From the NCBI GenBank assembly GCA_002213445.1, contig NJIE01000023.1, forward strand, positions 62,001 through 126,000: DNA of 64,000 nt. The letters run 5' to 3'. The position numbers and the translations under genes were made by a program. Within the stretch, counting starts at the first letter, position 1; every line of letters starts with the position of its first letter. Shown piece after piece: positions 27,177 through 36,253 of the stretch. Source of the DNA: Xenophilus sp. AP218F (GTDB taxonomy: Bacteria > Pseudomonadota > Gammaproteobacteria > Burkholderiales > Chromobacteriaceae). The notes under the pieces are model-generated. The model had not been told where the DNA came from. It made no database searches and saw only the letters and a list, made by a program, of their open reading frames with translations.

Positions 27177-28121
27177 ATGAAACTACAACAATTGCGCTAT
27201 CTGGTCGAAGTGGCCAGACAAGGGCTCAACGTCTCGGAAGCGGCCGAGAAACTGCATACTTCGCAACCCGGCATTTCCAAGCAGATTCGCCTGCTGGAGG
27301 ACGAGCTGGGCATCCAGGTGTTCATCCGCAACGGCAAGCGCGTGGTGTCGGTTTCCGAGCCGGGCAAGGAAGTGCTGCGCATTTCCGAGCGCATCCTGCG
27401 CGAGGCGCAGAACCTCAAACGCGTCGGCGACGAATTCTCGCGCGAATCCGAGGGCGCGCTGACCATCGCCACCACCCACACCCAGGCGCGCTACGCGCTG
27501 CCGGAAACCATCGCCGAATTCGTGCGCCGCTACCCCAAGGTGCGGCTATCGCTGAAGCAAGGCAGCCCGACCCAGATTTGCGAAATGGTGGTATCCGGCG
27601 AAGCCGACATCGCCATCGCCACCGAAGGCATCGCGCTGTACAAAGAGCTGGCGATGCTGCCCTGCTATCAATGGAACCGCTCCATCGTGGTGCCGGCCGG
27701 CCATCCGCTGCTGCAGCTGGAACGCGAGCTGACGCTGGCCGACATCGCCAGCTACCCCATCGTCACCTATGATTTCGCCTTCGCCGGCCGCTCCAAGATC
27801 AACAAGGCCTTCGCCGACCAGGGGCTGTCGCCCAATGTGGTGCTCACCGCCATCGATACCGACGTGATCAAGACCTACGTCAAGCTGGGCCTGGGCATCG
27901 GCATCATCGCCAGCATGGCTTTCGAGCCGGACCGCGATGCCGGCCTCGCCGCCATCGACGCCAGCCACCTGTTCGACCCTTCCACCACCAAGATCGGCAT
28001 CCGCAAGGACGCCTACCTGCGCGGCTTCGCCTACACCTTCGTCGAGCTGTTCGCGCCGCATCTGCATCGCCGCGAAGTGGATTCCGCTCTCCTGGCGCAC
28101 GATCCGGACAACGACGACTAA
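27177..28121 (+). CDS. cysB: LysR-type regulator CysB
   Basis: A 314-aa regulator. Start MKLQQLRYL after AGAGGACAT. The winged-helix domain spans residues 1-60 (SEAAEKLHTSQPGISKQIRLLEDELG) and is of the CysB/Cbl subfamily; the sensor domain contains TTHTQARYALP, which in CysB binds sulfate/N-acetylserine-type ligands. It activates sulfate assimilation under sulfur limitation. The divergent cysH-cysI-DUF934 set is the obvious target. Terminated by the hairpin at 28143. Confidence 0.95.
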   Translation: MKLQQLRYLVEVARQGLNVSEAAEKLHTSQPGISKQIRLLEDELGIQVFIRNGKRVVSVSEPGKEVLRISERILREAQNLKRVGDEFSRESEGALTIATTHTQARYALPETIAEFVRRYPKVRLSLKQGSPTQICEMVVSGEADIAIATEGIALYKELAMLPCYQWNRSIVVPAGHPLLQLERELTLADIASYPIVTYDFAFAGRSKINKAFADQGLSPNVVLTAIDTDVIKTYVKLGLGIGIIASMAFEPDRDAGLAAIDASHLFDPSTTKIGIRKDAYLRGFAYTFVELFAPHLHRREVDSALLAHDPDNDD

Positions 28122-28142
28122 AGCTCTCCGCCCGCCGGATGC

Positions 28143-28171
28143 GACAATGCCCCGCGCTGCGGGGCATTGTC
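28143..28171. terminator. Bidirectional hairpin between cysB and SDR gene
   Basis: GACAATGCCCCGC, loop GCT, GCGGGGCATTGTC: a perfect 13-bp stem between convergent genes. No long T-run. Confidence 0.75.
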
Positions 28172-28195
28172 CGTTTGGCGAATCGGGCGCCGGGC

Positions 28196-28936
28196 TTACA
28201 GCGTCAGGCCGCCGGTGACTTCCAGCGCCGCGCCGTTGATGTAGCTTGCCTCGTCCGACGCCAGGAAGGCGTAGACGTTGGCGATTTCCGAGGGATCGGC
28301 CATGCGGCGCATCGGCACCTTCTCCTCCATCGCCTGGATCACCTTCTCCGGCATGGACTTGAGGATGGGAGTGGCGACAAAACCCGGGCAGACAGCGTTG
28401 GCGCGAATGCCCTTCTTGCCCAGTTCCTTGGCCCAGGTCTTGACGAAGCCGATCACGCCGAACTTGGTGGCGGCGTAATTGGTCTGGCCGAAATTGCCGT
28501 ACACGCCCACCACGGAAGACGCGTTGAGAATGACGCCGCCGCCCTGCTCCACCATGGTGTCCACCACGGCGCGGGCGCAGTTGTAGACGCCCTTGAGGTT
28601 GATGTCGATCACCTTGTCGAACTGCTCTTCGGTCATCTTGGTCAATTGCGCGTCCATGACGATGCCGGCGTTGTTGACCAGCACGTCGATGCGCCCGCAA
28701 CGGTTTTTCAGATCGGCGACCATCTCGGCGATCTGGCCCTTGTTGGTCACGTCCACCTTGTAACCATGCGCCTCGCCGCCCAGCGCCCGCAGTTCCGCCA
28801 CCACCGCGTCGACCTGCTCCAGGTTGAGATCGCAAACCGCGACGATGGCGCCTTCCTTGATGAATTTCTCCGCAGTGGCCTTGCCGATGCCGCTGGCTCC
28901 ACCGGTAATGATGGAAACTTTCCCTTTCAAACGCAT
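28196..28936 (-). CDS. Short-chain dehydrogenase, FabG/acetoacetyl-CoA-reductase-like
   Basis: A 246-aa classical SDR. The NAD(P) loop is [10 protein letters not shown] (about 11-20), the structural NNAG motif is VNNAGIV, and the catalytic set is Ser in [10 protein letters not shown] with Tyr-X3-Lys in [18 protein letters not shown] follows. It reduces a 3-oxoacyl or similar carbonyl substrate; the split between fatty-acid, polyhydroxybutyrate and other roles cannot be made from sequence alone. It stands alone, between cysB and the ABC-F gene. Confidence 0.85.
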   Translation of the reverse strand: MRLKGKVSIITGGASGIGKATAEKFIKEGAIVAVCDLNLEQVDAVVAELRALGGEAHGYKVDVTNKGQIAEMVADLKNRCGRIDVLVNNAGIVMDAQLTKMTEEQFDKVIDINLKGVYNCARAVVDTMVEQGGGVILNASSVVGVYGNFGQTNYAATKFGVIGFVKTWAKELGKKGIRANAVCPGFVATPILKSMPEKVIQAMEEKVPMRRMADPSEIANVYAFLASDEASYINGAALEVTGGLTL

Positions 28937-29061
28937 GACAATTCCTTCTCTAGCTTTGCAGTTATCATCAGGTCACCAGGACGGATGACCGCATGTGTCT
29001 CCAGCATCGGCCCTCCAGGCCTGGTCCCTGAATTGTTGTAACGCCGTCTGGCGGCGCATAT

Positions 29062-29109
29062 AAAAAGGCGGGAGTTGGTGCACCGCAATATAGCGCACCC
29101 CCTCCCGCC
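29062..29109 (-). terminator. Terminator of the ABC-F gene
   Basis: GGCGGGAG (29067-29074) pairs with CTCCCGCC (29102-29109), with an inner GGTGC/GCACC stem. On the minus strand the structure runs into TTTTTATA. A second small hairpin (CGGCCCG-CAA-CGGGCCG, 29120-29136) lies between it and the gene stop. Confidence 0.85.
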
Positions 29110-29145
29110 GGTAAAGTTACGGCCCGCAACGGGCCGCAACCAAGT

Positions 29146-30777
29146 TTATTCCAGGCCCTTGCTGGCCAGGTAGTCTTCGTAGTTGCCGGTGTAGTAGTCG
29201 TAACCGCCCTTGCCGTCCAGCTCCAGCACGTGGGTGGCCAGCGAGCTGACGAACTGCCGGTCGTGCGAGACGAAGATCAGGGTGCCCTTGTACTTTTCCA
29301 GCGCCATGTTCAGGGATTCGATCGATTCCATGTCCATGTGGTTGGTCGGTTCGTCCATGATCATCACGTTCGGCTTCTGCAGGATCAGCTTGCCGTACAG
29401 CATGCGGCCCTTCTCGCCGCCGGACAGCACGCGCACCGGCTTGCCCACTTCGTCGCCGCCGAACAGCAGACGGCCCAGCGTGCCGCGGATCACCTGCTCG
29501 TCGTCGCCCTCCTGACCCCATTCGCGCATCCACTCGGTCAGGTTGGCGTCGCTGTCGAAGTCGGCTTCATGGTCCTGCGCGAAGTAACCGATCTGCGCCT
29601 TCTCGGCCCACTTGATGCTGCCGTAGTCGGCGGTCAGGCCTTCGGCGAACTTGGGATCGAAGGCGCCGGCCAGCAGTTTGATCAGCGAGGTCTTGCCCGC
29701 GCCGTTGGGGCCGATCACGGCCAGACGCGCGCCGGCTTCCAGAATGAAGTTCAAATCCTTGAACAACACCTTGTTTTCGTAAGCCTTGTTGAGGTTTTCT
29801 ACCTCCACCGCCTGGCGGTGCAGCTTGAACTTGTCGTCCATCTCGAAGCGGATGAACGGGTTCTGGCGGCTGGACGGCTTCACTTCCACCATCTCGGCCT
29901 TCAGCTTGTCCACCTGCTTCAGACGGCTGGTTGCCTGGCGGGCCTTGGACTTGTTGGCGGAGAAGCGGGCCACGAACTCCTGCAGTTCCTGGATGCGCTC
30001 CTTGGCCTTGCTGTTGGACGACAGCTGGCGCTCGCGCGCCTGGGCGGAGGCGATCATGTAGTCGTCGTAGTTGCCCGGATAGATGCGGATGGTGTTGTAG
30101 TCCAGGTCCGCCATGTGGGTGCACACCGAGTTCAGGAAGTGGCGGTCGTGCGAAATGATGATCATGGTGGAGTTGCGCTCGTTGAGCACGTTTTCCAGCC
30201 AGCGGATGGTGTTGATGTCCAGGTTGTTGGTCGGCTCGTCGAGCAGCAGGATGTCCGGATTGGAGAACAACGCCTGCGCCAAGAGCACGCGCAGCTTCCA
30301 GCCCGGCGCCACTTCGCTCATCGGACCGAAGTGCTGCTCCACCGGAATGCCGACGCCCATCAGCAATTCGCCGGCGCGCGCCTCGGCGGTGTAACCGTCG
30401 TACTCGGCGAACTTGGCTTCCAGTTCCGCCGCGTGCATGTAATCTTCTTCGGTGGCCTCAAGGTTGGCGTAGATGGCGTCGCGTTCGCTCATCGCCGCCC
30501 ACATCTCGGTGTGGCCCATCATCACCACGTCGATCACGCGCTGATCTTCGTAGGCGAACTGATCCTGACGCAGCTTGCCCAGGCGCAGGCCGTTCTCGAT
30601 GGCGACTTCGCCCGCGGTCTGCTCCAGGTCGCCGCCCAGAATCTTCATGAAAGTGGATTTGCCGGAACCGTTGGCGCCGATCAGGCCGTAACGGTTGCCT
30701 TCGCCGAATTTGACGGTAACCTTCTCGAACAGAGGTTTCACGCCAAACTGCATGGTAATGTTGCTTGTGGTAATCAC
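29146..30777 (-). CDS. ybiT: ABC-F ATPase, YbiT type
   Basis: A 543-aa ribosome-associated ABC-F protein with two ATPase domains. Walker A motifs are GANGSGKST and [12 protein letters not shown] signatures and [10 protein letters not shown] / [10 protein letters not shown] Walker B segments follow. The inter-domain linker (about residues 245-320) is Arg/Lys-rich and helical. The N-terminal block [20 protein letters not shown] matches E. coli YbiT closely. I use the GTG at 30777 (VITTSNITM) because AAGGA lies 9 bp before it; a longer in-frame extension to 30834 has no such site. ABC-F proteins act in translation; none of the transport subunits are present. Confidence 0.92.
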   Translation of the reverse strand: MITTSNITMQFGVKPLFEKVTVKFGEGNRYGLIGANGSGKSTFMKILGGDLEQTAGEVAIENGLRLGKLRQDQFAYEDQRVIDVVMMGHTEMWAAMSERDAIYANLEATEEDYMHAAELEAKFAEYDGYTAEARAGELLMGVGIPVEQHFGPMSEVAPGWKLRVLLAQALFSNPDILLLDEPTNNLDINTIRWLENVLNERNSTMIIISHDRHFLNSVCTHMADLDYNTIRIYPGNYDDYMIASAQARERQLSSNSKAKERIQELQEFVARFSANKSKARQATSRLKQVDKLKAEMVEVKPSSRQNPFIRFEMDDKFKLHRQAVEVENLNKAYENKVLFKDLNFILEAGARLAVIGPNGAGKTSLIKLLAGAFDPKFAEGLTADYGSIKWAEKAQIGYFAQDHEADFDSDANLTEWMREWGQEGDDEQVIRGTLGRLLFGGDEVGKPVRVLSGGEKGRMLYGKLILQKPNVMIMDEPTNHMDMESIESLNMALEKYKGTLIFVSHDRQFVSSLATHVLELDGKGGYDYYTGNYEDYLASKGLE

Positions 30778-30951
30778 GCTTTGAGATCCTTCAGCCAGAG
30801 CCGTAAGTATCGGAAAAACGTAGGATTCTAGCACATGCGCGCTGATTTCCCGAGCGTTTCGCGCGCCCGCCGCTTACGAACTTTTGCCAGCTTCCCGAAT
30901 TCCGCTACAATCGTAAGCCTTGTAAATCATCATTCCTGATAGGCTGAAACT

Positions 30952-31827
30952 ATGCTTACCGGTAGCTTGGTCGCCCTGGTCACGCCGATGGCCGCAGACG
31001 GCGCCGTGGATTATTCGGCGCTGCGGACGCTGGTCGAATTCCATATTGAAAACGGCAGCGACGGCATCGTCGCGGTAGGCACCACCGGCGAGTCCGCCAC
31101 CCTGTCGGTGGAAGAACACATGGATGTCGTGGCCGCAGTGGTGAAATACGCCGCCGGACGCATCAAGGTGGTGGCCGGCGCGGGCGGCAACGCCACAGCC
31201 GAAGCCATCGAGCTGACCCGCCGCTCCCGCGCCGTCGGCGCCGACGCGGTGCTCTCCGTGGTCCCCTATTACAACAAGCCTACCCAGGAAGGCATGTACC
31301 AGCACTTCCAGGCCATCGCCGACGCCAGCGAGCTGCCGGTCATTCTATATAATGTGCCCGGCCGCACCGTCGCCGACATGAGCAACGACACCGTGCTGCG
31401 CCTGGCCGAACACCCGAACATCGTCGGCCTGAAAGACGCCACCGGCGACATCGGCCGCGCCTGCGACCTCGCCCTGCGCGCGCCTAAAGACTTCGCGCTC
31501 TACTCCGGCGACGACGCTACCGGCATGGCCTTCATGCTCTGCGGCGGCCACGGCGTGATCTCGGTCACCGCCAACGTCGCGCCCAAACTGATGAGCCAGC
31601 TGTGCCGCGCCGCGCTGTCCGGCGACAGCCGCCAGGCCCGCGCCCTCAACGACAAGCTGCAGGGCCTGCACAAGCATCTGTTCATCGAGCCCAACCCGAT
31701 TCCGGCCAAATGGGCGCTCGCGCGCCTCAAACTCATTCCGGAAGGCTTGCGCCTGCCGCTCACCCCGCTGACCCGCGCCGCCGAAGCTGCCGTGGAAGCG
31801 GCCATGAAGCAGGCTGAAGTCCTTTGA
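30952..31827 (+). CDS. dapA: 4-hydroxy-tetrahydrodipicolinate synthase
   Basis: A 291-aa (beta/alpha)8 lyase condensing pyruvate with aspartate semialdehyde in lysine and diaminopimelate synthesis. Schiff-base Lys161 (IVGLKDATG), Thr44-Thr45 (AVGTTGES), Tyr107 (PYYNKP) and Tyr133 (LYNVPGRT) are all present. It begins an operon with bamC, a gene order conserved in many proteobacteria, with 26 bp between the genes. Confidence 0.97.
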   Translation: MLTGSLVALVTPMAADGAVDYSALRTLVEFHIENGSDGIVAVGTTGESATLSVEEHMDVVAAVVKYAAGRIKVVAGAGGNATAEAIELTRRSRAVGADAVLSVVPYYNKPTQEGMYQHFQAIADASELPVILYNVPGRTVADMSNDTVLRLAEHPNIVGLKDATGDIGRACDLALRAPKDFALYSGDDATGMAFMLCGGHGVISVTANVAPKLMSQLCRAALSGDSRQARALNDKLQGLHKHLFIEPNPIPAKWALARLKLIPEGLRLPLTPLTRAAEAAVEAAMKQAEVL

Positions 31828-31853
31828 TCACCCCCAATACCCTGGGAGTCCGC

Positions 31854-32963
31854 ATGAAACGCAGTACCACCGTTGCGATTTTAGTGGCAAGCGGCATCAT
31901 CGCCGGTTGCAGCACCTCCGCGCCCCTGACGCAAAAGCTGGACTATCAGTCCGAAAAGCCCAAGCTGGCCAACACGCTGGAAGTTCCGCCCGATCTGACC
32001 GCGCCGCAAATCCAGAACAAGTACAGCCTGCCGGCCGGCGCGACCAGCGCCGGCAGCGCGGCGGGTTCCGCGGCGGCGGCGCAAACCGCCGGCGGCAACG
32101 TCGCCATCAACCAGCTGGACAAGGTCAAGATGGAGCGCGCCGGCACCCAGCGGTGGCTGCTGGTGGAGGGCAAGAACGCCGCCCAGCTGTGGCCGCTGCT
32201 GAAAGCCTTCTGGCAAGACAACGGCTTCGTGATCAAGAGCGAAGAACCCGACCTCGGCATCATGGAAACCGACTGGGCTGAAAACCGCGCCAAGCTGCCC
32301 AACGACGGCCTGCGCAAACTGCTGGAAACCGTCGGCCTCGGCAGCGTCTACTCCACCGGCGAGCGCGACAAGTTCCGCATCCGTCTGGAAAACACTCCGC
32401 AAGGCACTGAAGTGTACTTCTCCCATCGCGGCATGGAAGAGGTCTACGCCGACAACTCCAAGACCAACACCATCTGGCAACCGCGCGCCACCGACCCCAA
32501 CCTGGAAGCCGAGCTGCTTGGCCGCTTCATGATCCGCCTCGGCATCAGCGAAGAAGGCGCGCAACAGCAAGTCAAGCAAACGCTGGCCAAGCCGGCCAAA
32601 CCGCAAGACCCGATCGTGGACGGCAAGCTGCTGCTATCCGATAACTTCGACCGCGCCTGGCGTCGCGTCGGCTTGGCGCTGGATCGCGTCGGCCTGATCG
32701 TGACCGACCGCGACCGCTCGCAGGGCCTCTACTTCGTCAAACCGGCGAAAAACGAAGTGGACAACAAGGAATCGTCCAGCTTCTGGTCCTTCTGGAAGAG
32801 CGACGACGGCAAAGCCAAGCCGACCGAACGCGAGTACCGGATCAAGGTCAACCAGGAAAGCAACGGCGCCACCTCCCTGCTGGTGCAGGACAAGCAAGGC
32901 AATCCGCTGTCCGACGCCTTCACCAAGGCCGCGCTGCTCAAGCTGCAGACCGAACTGCAATAA
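31854..32963 (+). CDS. bamC: Outer-membrane assembly lipoprotein BamC
   Basis: A 369-aa lipoprotein (start MKRSTTVAILVAS; lipobox IIAGC, Cys19), following GGGAG. The Bam-complex signature is the N-terminal unstructured segment with LEVPPDLTAPQ (about 44-54), which in E. coli binds BamD, followed by two helix-grip domains (NRWLLVEGK-type and GLALDRVGLIVTDRDRSQG). It helps to insert outer-membrane barrel proteins. An Ala/Ser/Gly low-complexity stretch at about 65-85 is a linker. Confidence 0.93.
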   Translation: MKRSTTVAILVASGIIAGCSTSAPLTQKLDYQSEKPKLANTLEVPPDLTAPQIQNKYSLPAGATSAGSAAGSAAAAQTAGGNVAINQLDKVKMERAGTQRWLLVEGKNAAQLWPLLKAFWQDNGFVIKSEEPDLGIMETDWAENRAKLPNDGLRKLLETVGLGSVYSTGERDKFRIRLENTPQGTEVYFSHRGMEEVYADNSKTNTIWQPRATDPNLEAELLGRFMIRLGISEEGAQQQVKQTLAKPAKPQDPIVDGKLLLSDNFDRAWRRVGLALDRVGLIVTDRDRSQGLYFVKPAKNEVDNKESSSFWSFWKSDDGKAKPTEREYRIKVNQESNGATSLLVQDKQGNPLSDAFTKAALLKLQTELQ

Positions 32964-32975
32964 AACGGCAGCCGC

Positions 32976-33005
32976 AAAAAAGCCCGCGATTCGCGGGCTT
33001 TTTTT
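32976..33005 (+). terminator. dapA-bamC terminator
   Basis: AAAAAAGCCCGCG, loop ATT, CGCGGGCTTTTTTT. Strong and usable in both directions. Confidence 0.92.
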
Positions 33006-33176
33006 AACGTCTGGCGCAAGCGCCACGGTTTGTCTTGACAAATCGCCGACAAGAAGAACCGCAATTCATTCTCGAATTGCATTTACCCCAAGCCTGCATT
33101 ACTTTGTAACGCTTTGTACTAGGGCCGATTTTATGTAGCTTTTATATCAAATCCCAGCCGCCGTTCGGCGCAGACG

Positions 33177-33206
33177 TAAAAAAACCGGCCGAAGCCGGTT
33201 TTTTTT
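33177..33206. terminator. Terminator of the small lipoprotein gene
   Basis: AAAAACCGGC, loop CGAA, GCCGGTTTTTTTT. A short stable tetraloop stem with A/T runs on both sides. Confidence 0.88.
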
Positions 33207-33219
33207 GCTCTCTGCCAAA

Positions 33220-33417
33220 TTACTTAGCAGCGGAAGCCTCTGCAGCCGGAGCGGAAGCAGCAGCCGGAGCGGAAGCTTCAACTGCCGGAGCGGAAGCAAC
33301 GGCCGGAGCGGAAGCTTCAACTGCCGGAGCGGAAGCTTCAGCCGGAGCTTCAGCTTTCTTACCGCAAGCGGACAGGGCTACAGCCAGCAGGGCAGCAACG
33401 AGGAGCGACTGTTTCAT
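33220..33417 (-). CDS. Small Ala/Pro-rich repeat lipoprotein
   Basis: A 65-aa protein with a lipoprotein signal (MKQSLLVAALLAVALSAC, lipobox LSAC, Cys18). The mature part is KK followed by five to six copies of EASAPAV/ASAPAA-type units and nothing else. It is probably an extended acidic outer- or inner-membrane-anchored spacer; no enzyme domain exists. The start follows AAAGGTAA with a possible TACAAT -10 at 33517-33512. It has its own terminator. No family assigned. Confidence 0.8.
   Translation of the reverse strand: MKQSLLVAALLAVALSACGKKAEAPAEASAPAVEASAPAVASAPAVEASAPAAASAPAAEASAAK
33249..33356. repeat. Degenerate tandem repeat inside the small lipoprotein gene
   Basis: The unit GCCGGAGCGGAAGC recurs about every 12-27 bp with exact longer copies (for example CTTCAACTGCCGGAGCGGAA appears twice). 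It encodes the ASAPAVE units on the minus strand, so copy number may vary between strains. Confidence 0.7.
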
Positions 33418-33684
33418 TTTTTCTTTACCTTTGAGGATAAGTTGAACAAGACGTCAGTCATCGCACGGTCTTTGAAATAAGCCGGGCGACTGAAAATCCA
33501 TCAGTGCGCAAATTGTATCACGAAAAAAATGGCTGTATAGAGGGCAAAAAACCAAAAAAGGCGCTTTGCCCTTTACAGACCCGCACAACGGCTCTTGGCC
33601 GCAAAAATGGGCGTTCACCCCCATGTTTGAAGCCACGGATACCGTCGCCAGCGTGTTTCGCAAACAAATTGTGTTGTTATTTCG
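33418..33684. other. Intergenic region without a gene
   Basis: 267 bp between the small lipoprotein and roxA. It holds the putative lipoprotein promoter (TACAAT on the minus strand, 33512-33517, weak -35) and a GGGCAAA/TTTGCCC inverted repeat at about 33541-33573, whose arms enclose A-rich tracts. No coding frame is convincing. Confidence 0.4.
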
Positions 33685-34812
33685 CTACACCTCAGCAAAA
33701 TGCCAATAACCTGCCTGATAACCGTCGTACAAGGTGGCAAGCATATCCGCACCGAAGGATGAGGGCTTCAGCTTACGCTGATTGGCAAAAGCTTGCCAGA
33801 GGGCGAAGTCGTCCGGCGTCGCCGCCAGCTTTTCGCCATTGCAATAGACGCAGGCGTCGCAAAACAGGATCTGGCTCTTGCGATCCAGGACCAGCCCGCT
33901 GTCCGCCACGCGTTCGGCGAACTCGTCTTCGTCCAGATCCTCTTCCGGAGCGTCATAGAAAACGTGCGACTTGGGTTCGGTCAGATAGTGGCCGAGGAAA
34001 TCGCAGACGGTGTCCTTGTTCCAGCTGATCTTGGAGAGCAATGCCGACACCTGGTCGATCATCTCGTCGCTGATGCGCGCCGGATCGGCTTGCCGCTTGA
34101 GGTCGGGGTCGGCGTAAACGCCGTCCAGGCACACCCGGTCCTGCAGGTAGACCAGAAACTGGGTGGCCAACTCCTGCGCCGGCGGCGCGCGAAAACCGAT
34201 GGAATAGGTCATGCCCGGCTCCAGCGCCACGCCGTAGTGCGCGCACTTGGGCGGCAGGTAGAGCATGTCGCCGTGCTCCAGCACGAACTCCTGCTCGACG
34301 CGGAAGTCCTTCAGCACCCGGATCGGCGCGTCTTCAATGAAATCGTCGTCGTGCTGGGCGGAAATCTGCCAGCGCTTTTTGCCGCCCACCTGCAGCAGGA
34401 ACACGTCGTAGGCGTCGAAGTGCGGGCCGACGGTGCCGCCCGGCGGCGCGTAGCTGATCATCAGATCGTCCAGCCGCGAGTACGGGATGAAATTGAAGCG
34501 CCACAAAATCTCGTCGATGTGCGACAGATGGTGGTTCACCCCTTGCACCAGGATGGTCCAGTCGGTGTCCGGCAGCTTGCGGAAACGCGAAGCGCGGAAC
34601 GGGCCGCGCTCCAGATGCCATTTGCCGTTGCGGTTTTCGATCAGCCGCGACTCGGCGTCGTCGCGCTGCGCCAATTGCGCCAGCACCGAAAAATCGACGT
34701 GCGGACCGACGTCGGCGATCGCGCCGCGGATCAGCAGCGGCTTCTTGTGCCAGTAATCGCGCAGGAATTCTTCGGGCGACATCCCGCCCAATACATTGTT
34801 GCTAGCAGTCAT
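33685..34812 (-). CDS. roxA: Ribosomal protein L16 arginine hydroxylase-type JmjC oxygenase
   Basis: A 375-aa Fe(II)/2-oxoglutarate oxygenase of the RoxA/YcfD family, which hydroxylates an arginine of 50S protein L16. The iron ligands are His-X-Asp in GPHFDAYDVFLLQ (about 131-138) and a distal His in PPKCAHYGVAL; the JmjC barrel is followed by a helical dimerisation part and a winged-helix-like C-terminus with a CDACVYCNG cysteine cluster. YWHKKPLLIRGA at about 20-31 is a family hallmark. It stands divergent to slyD. Confidence 0.92.
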   Translation of the reverse strand: MTASNNVLGGMSPEEFLRDYWHKKPLLIRGAIADVGPHVDFSVLAQLAQRDDAESRLIENRNGKWHLERGPFRASRFRKLPDTDWTILVQGVNHHLSHIDEILWRFNFIPYSRLDDLMISYAPPGGTVGPHFDAYDVFLLQVGGKKRWQISAQHDDDFIEDAPIRVLKDFRVEQEFVLEHGDMLYLPPKCAHYGVALEPGMTYSIGFRAPPAQELATQFLVYLQDRVCLDGVYADPDLKRQADPARISDEMIDQVSALLSKISWNKDTVCDFLGHYLTEPKSHVFYDAPEEDLDEDEFAERVADSGLVLDRKSQILFCDACVYCNGEKLAATPDDFALWQAFANQRKLKPSSFGADMLATLYDGYQAGYWHFAEV

Positions 34813-34954
34813 TGCACTTTCACGGGCTTTGCCGCCCGCCTATGGTTTACAATACGCGGCAGCGTGATCGCTCACGCCCTTTCTTGCGGTGGAAGGAACA
34901 CCCGATGGCCCATCCCTGTCAAGTTTTTTCACCATCCATCACGGATTCTCACTC

Positions 34955-35434
34955 ATGCAAATCGCAAAAAACACCATCGTCACCCTCCACTACGAAATGT
35001 TCGACGCCGACAACGCCCTGCTCGACAAGACCGAAGAGCCGATCAGCTATCTGCACGGCGGCTACGACGGCATCTTCCCGCTGGTGGAAGAGGCTCTGGA
35101 AGGCAAGTCGGTCGGCGATGCGGTTGACGTCAAGCTGACTCCGGACGACGCCTTCGGCGACCCGGAAGAAGAGCTGGTGCGCGTTGAAGACCTGGAAGTC
35201 TTCCCGGCCGACGTGGAAGTGGGCATGGTTTTCGAAGCCGATGATCCGGAAACCGGCGACGTGCTGCTGTTCCGCGTCACCGACATCGCCGACGGCAAGG
35301 CCGTGGTCGACGCCAACCACCCGCTGGCCGGCATGACCATCCGTTTCGCCGCCAAGGTTGTGGAAGTGCGCGCCGCCTCCGCTGAAGAAATCAGCCACGG
35401 CCACGCCCACGGCGAACACGGCCACCACCACTAA
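34955..35434 (+). CDS. slyD: FKBP-type peptidyl-prolyl isomerase SlyD
   Basis: A 159-aa cytosolic isomerase and metallochaperone. MQIAKNTIVTLHYEMFD starts the FKBP part; the inserted chaperone flap (PEEELVRVEDLEVFPADVEVGM) interrupts it; a short His-rich tail (HGHAHGEHGHHH) binds nickel or other metals. The tail is shorter than in E. coli. The start is set by homology; the ribosome-binding site is weak. Single gene with a strong terminator. Confidence 0.95.
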   Translation: MQIAKNTIVTLHYEMFDADNALLDKTEEPISYLHGGYDGIFPLVEEALEGKSVGDAVDVKLTPDDAFGDPEEELVRVEDLEVFPADVEVGMVFEADDPETGDVLLFRVTDIADGKAVVDANHPLAGMTIRFAAKVVEVRAASAEEISHGHAHGEHGHHH

Positions 35435-35456
35435 GCGCTTGCCGCAAGCGAAATGA

Positions 35457-35488
35457 AAACAGGGGCCGCCGGCCCCTGTTTTTTTTGC
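35457..35488 (+). terminator. slyD terminator
   Basis: AACAGGGGCC, loop GCC, GGCCCCTGTT followed by T8 in total. Confidence 0.92.
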
Positions 35489-35497
35489 ACGCCGGGC

Positions 35498-36253
35498 TCA
35501 ATGCGCGCGAAACAGGCGCACGCCGCTCCACAGCAATACCAGCGCGGCGATCGCCACCCGCAGCCAATACTCGGCGTAAACGCCGGGGTGGCTGAGCATC
35601 CACACCAGCGAACCGGCCAGCATCGTCAGCAGAATGATCAGCACGGTGCGGGTGATATCCTGCGGCCAGCCCTGCGGCCACGCCTTCCACAACGCCAGCG
35701 CCATCGCGCCCCAGCCCAGCGCGCCGCCAACCAGCAAGTCGGCCGGCCAATGCACGCCGATGGCGATGCGCGACAACATCACCAGAATCACGCCAGCCGC
35801 GAGGCCGGCGCGGCAACGCCAACCCAGCCCGCGCGCCAGGAAGGCGGCCAGCGTCGCCGCCGCCATCGCGTGGCCGGATGGGAAGGAGCCGTTGCCGGGC
35901 AAGGCGTCCAGCAACCTCACCGCGTTCGCCGGCAGCGCCAGCGGCGGCCTCTCCACGCCAAAGCCCGCCTTGAGAACGATGGCCAGCGCGATGGCCAGCG
36001 AACAGCCGACGATCAGCGCCGGCAAGCGCCGCGGCGCGCGCCAGCAGGCCGCCAGCAGCAAGGCCAGCACCGTCGGCCAGTCGCCGAATACGCTGCACAG
36101 CCGCCAGAACGGCGCGGGCACGATTTGCAGCGCGGGGTGCAGCGCCAGAAACAGCTGGCGGTTCCACTCCGGCCAGATCAGCAAGGGCGCGGCGAGCAAT
36201 AACAGGAGGGCGGGCGCGAAACGGGCTGGCGATCTGGCGAACGGCATGCTCAT
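35498..36253 (-). CDS. PAP2-family membrane phosphatase
   Basis: A 251-aa polytopic protein with the three PAP2 motifs: KAGFGVERPP (K-X6-RP type), PSGHAMAA with catalytic His, and SRIAIGVHWPADLLVG. Six or more membrane segments. Likely substrates are lipid phosphates such as undecaprenyl diphosphate or phosphatidate/lipid A phosphates; the sequence does not decide. It is the distal gene of mgtE-prmC-PAP2, its ATG overlapping the prmC stop by ATGA. Confidence 0.9.
   Translation of the reverse strand: MSMPFARSPARFAPALLLLLAAPLLIWPEWNRQLFLALHPALQIVPAPFWRLCSVFGDWPTVLALLLAACWRAPRRLPALIVGCSLAIALAIVLKAGFGVERPPLALPANAVRLLDALPGNGSFPSGHAMAAATLAAFLARGLGWRCRAGLAAGVILVMLSRIAIGVHWPADLLVGGALGWGAMALALWKAWPQGWPQDITRTVLIILLTMLAGSLVWMLSHPGVYAEYWLRVAIAALVLLWSGVRLFRAH

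Noticed and set aside
29146-30777. ABC transporter ATPase or antibiotic-resistance ABC-F
   Set aside because: No permease genes, and the sequence matches YbiT-type housekeeping ABC-F proteins rather than resistance members.
33249-33356. CRISPR-like array
   Set aside because: Repeats are contiguous, short and encode in-frame ASAPAVE units; there are no unique spacers or cas genes.
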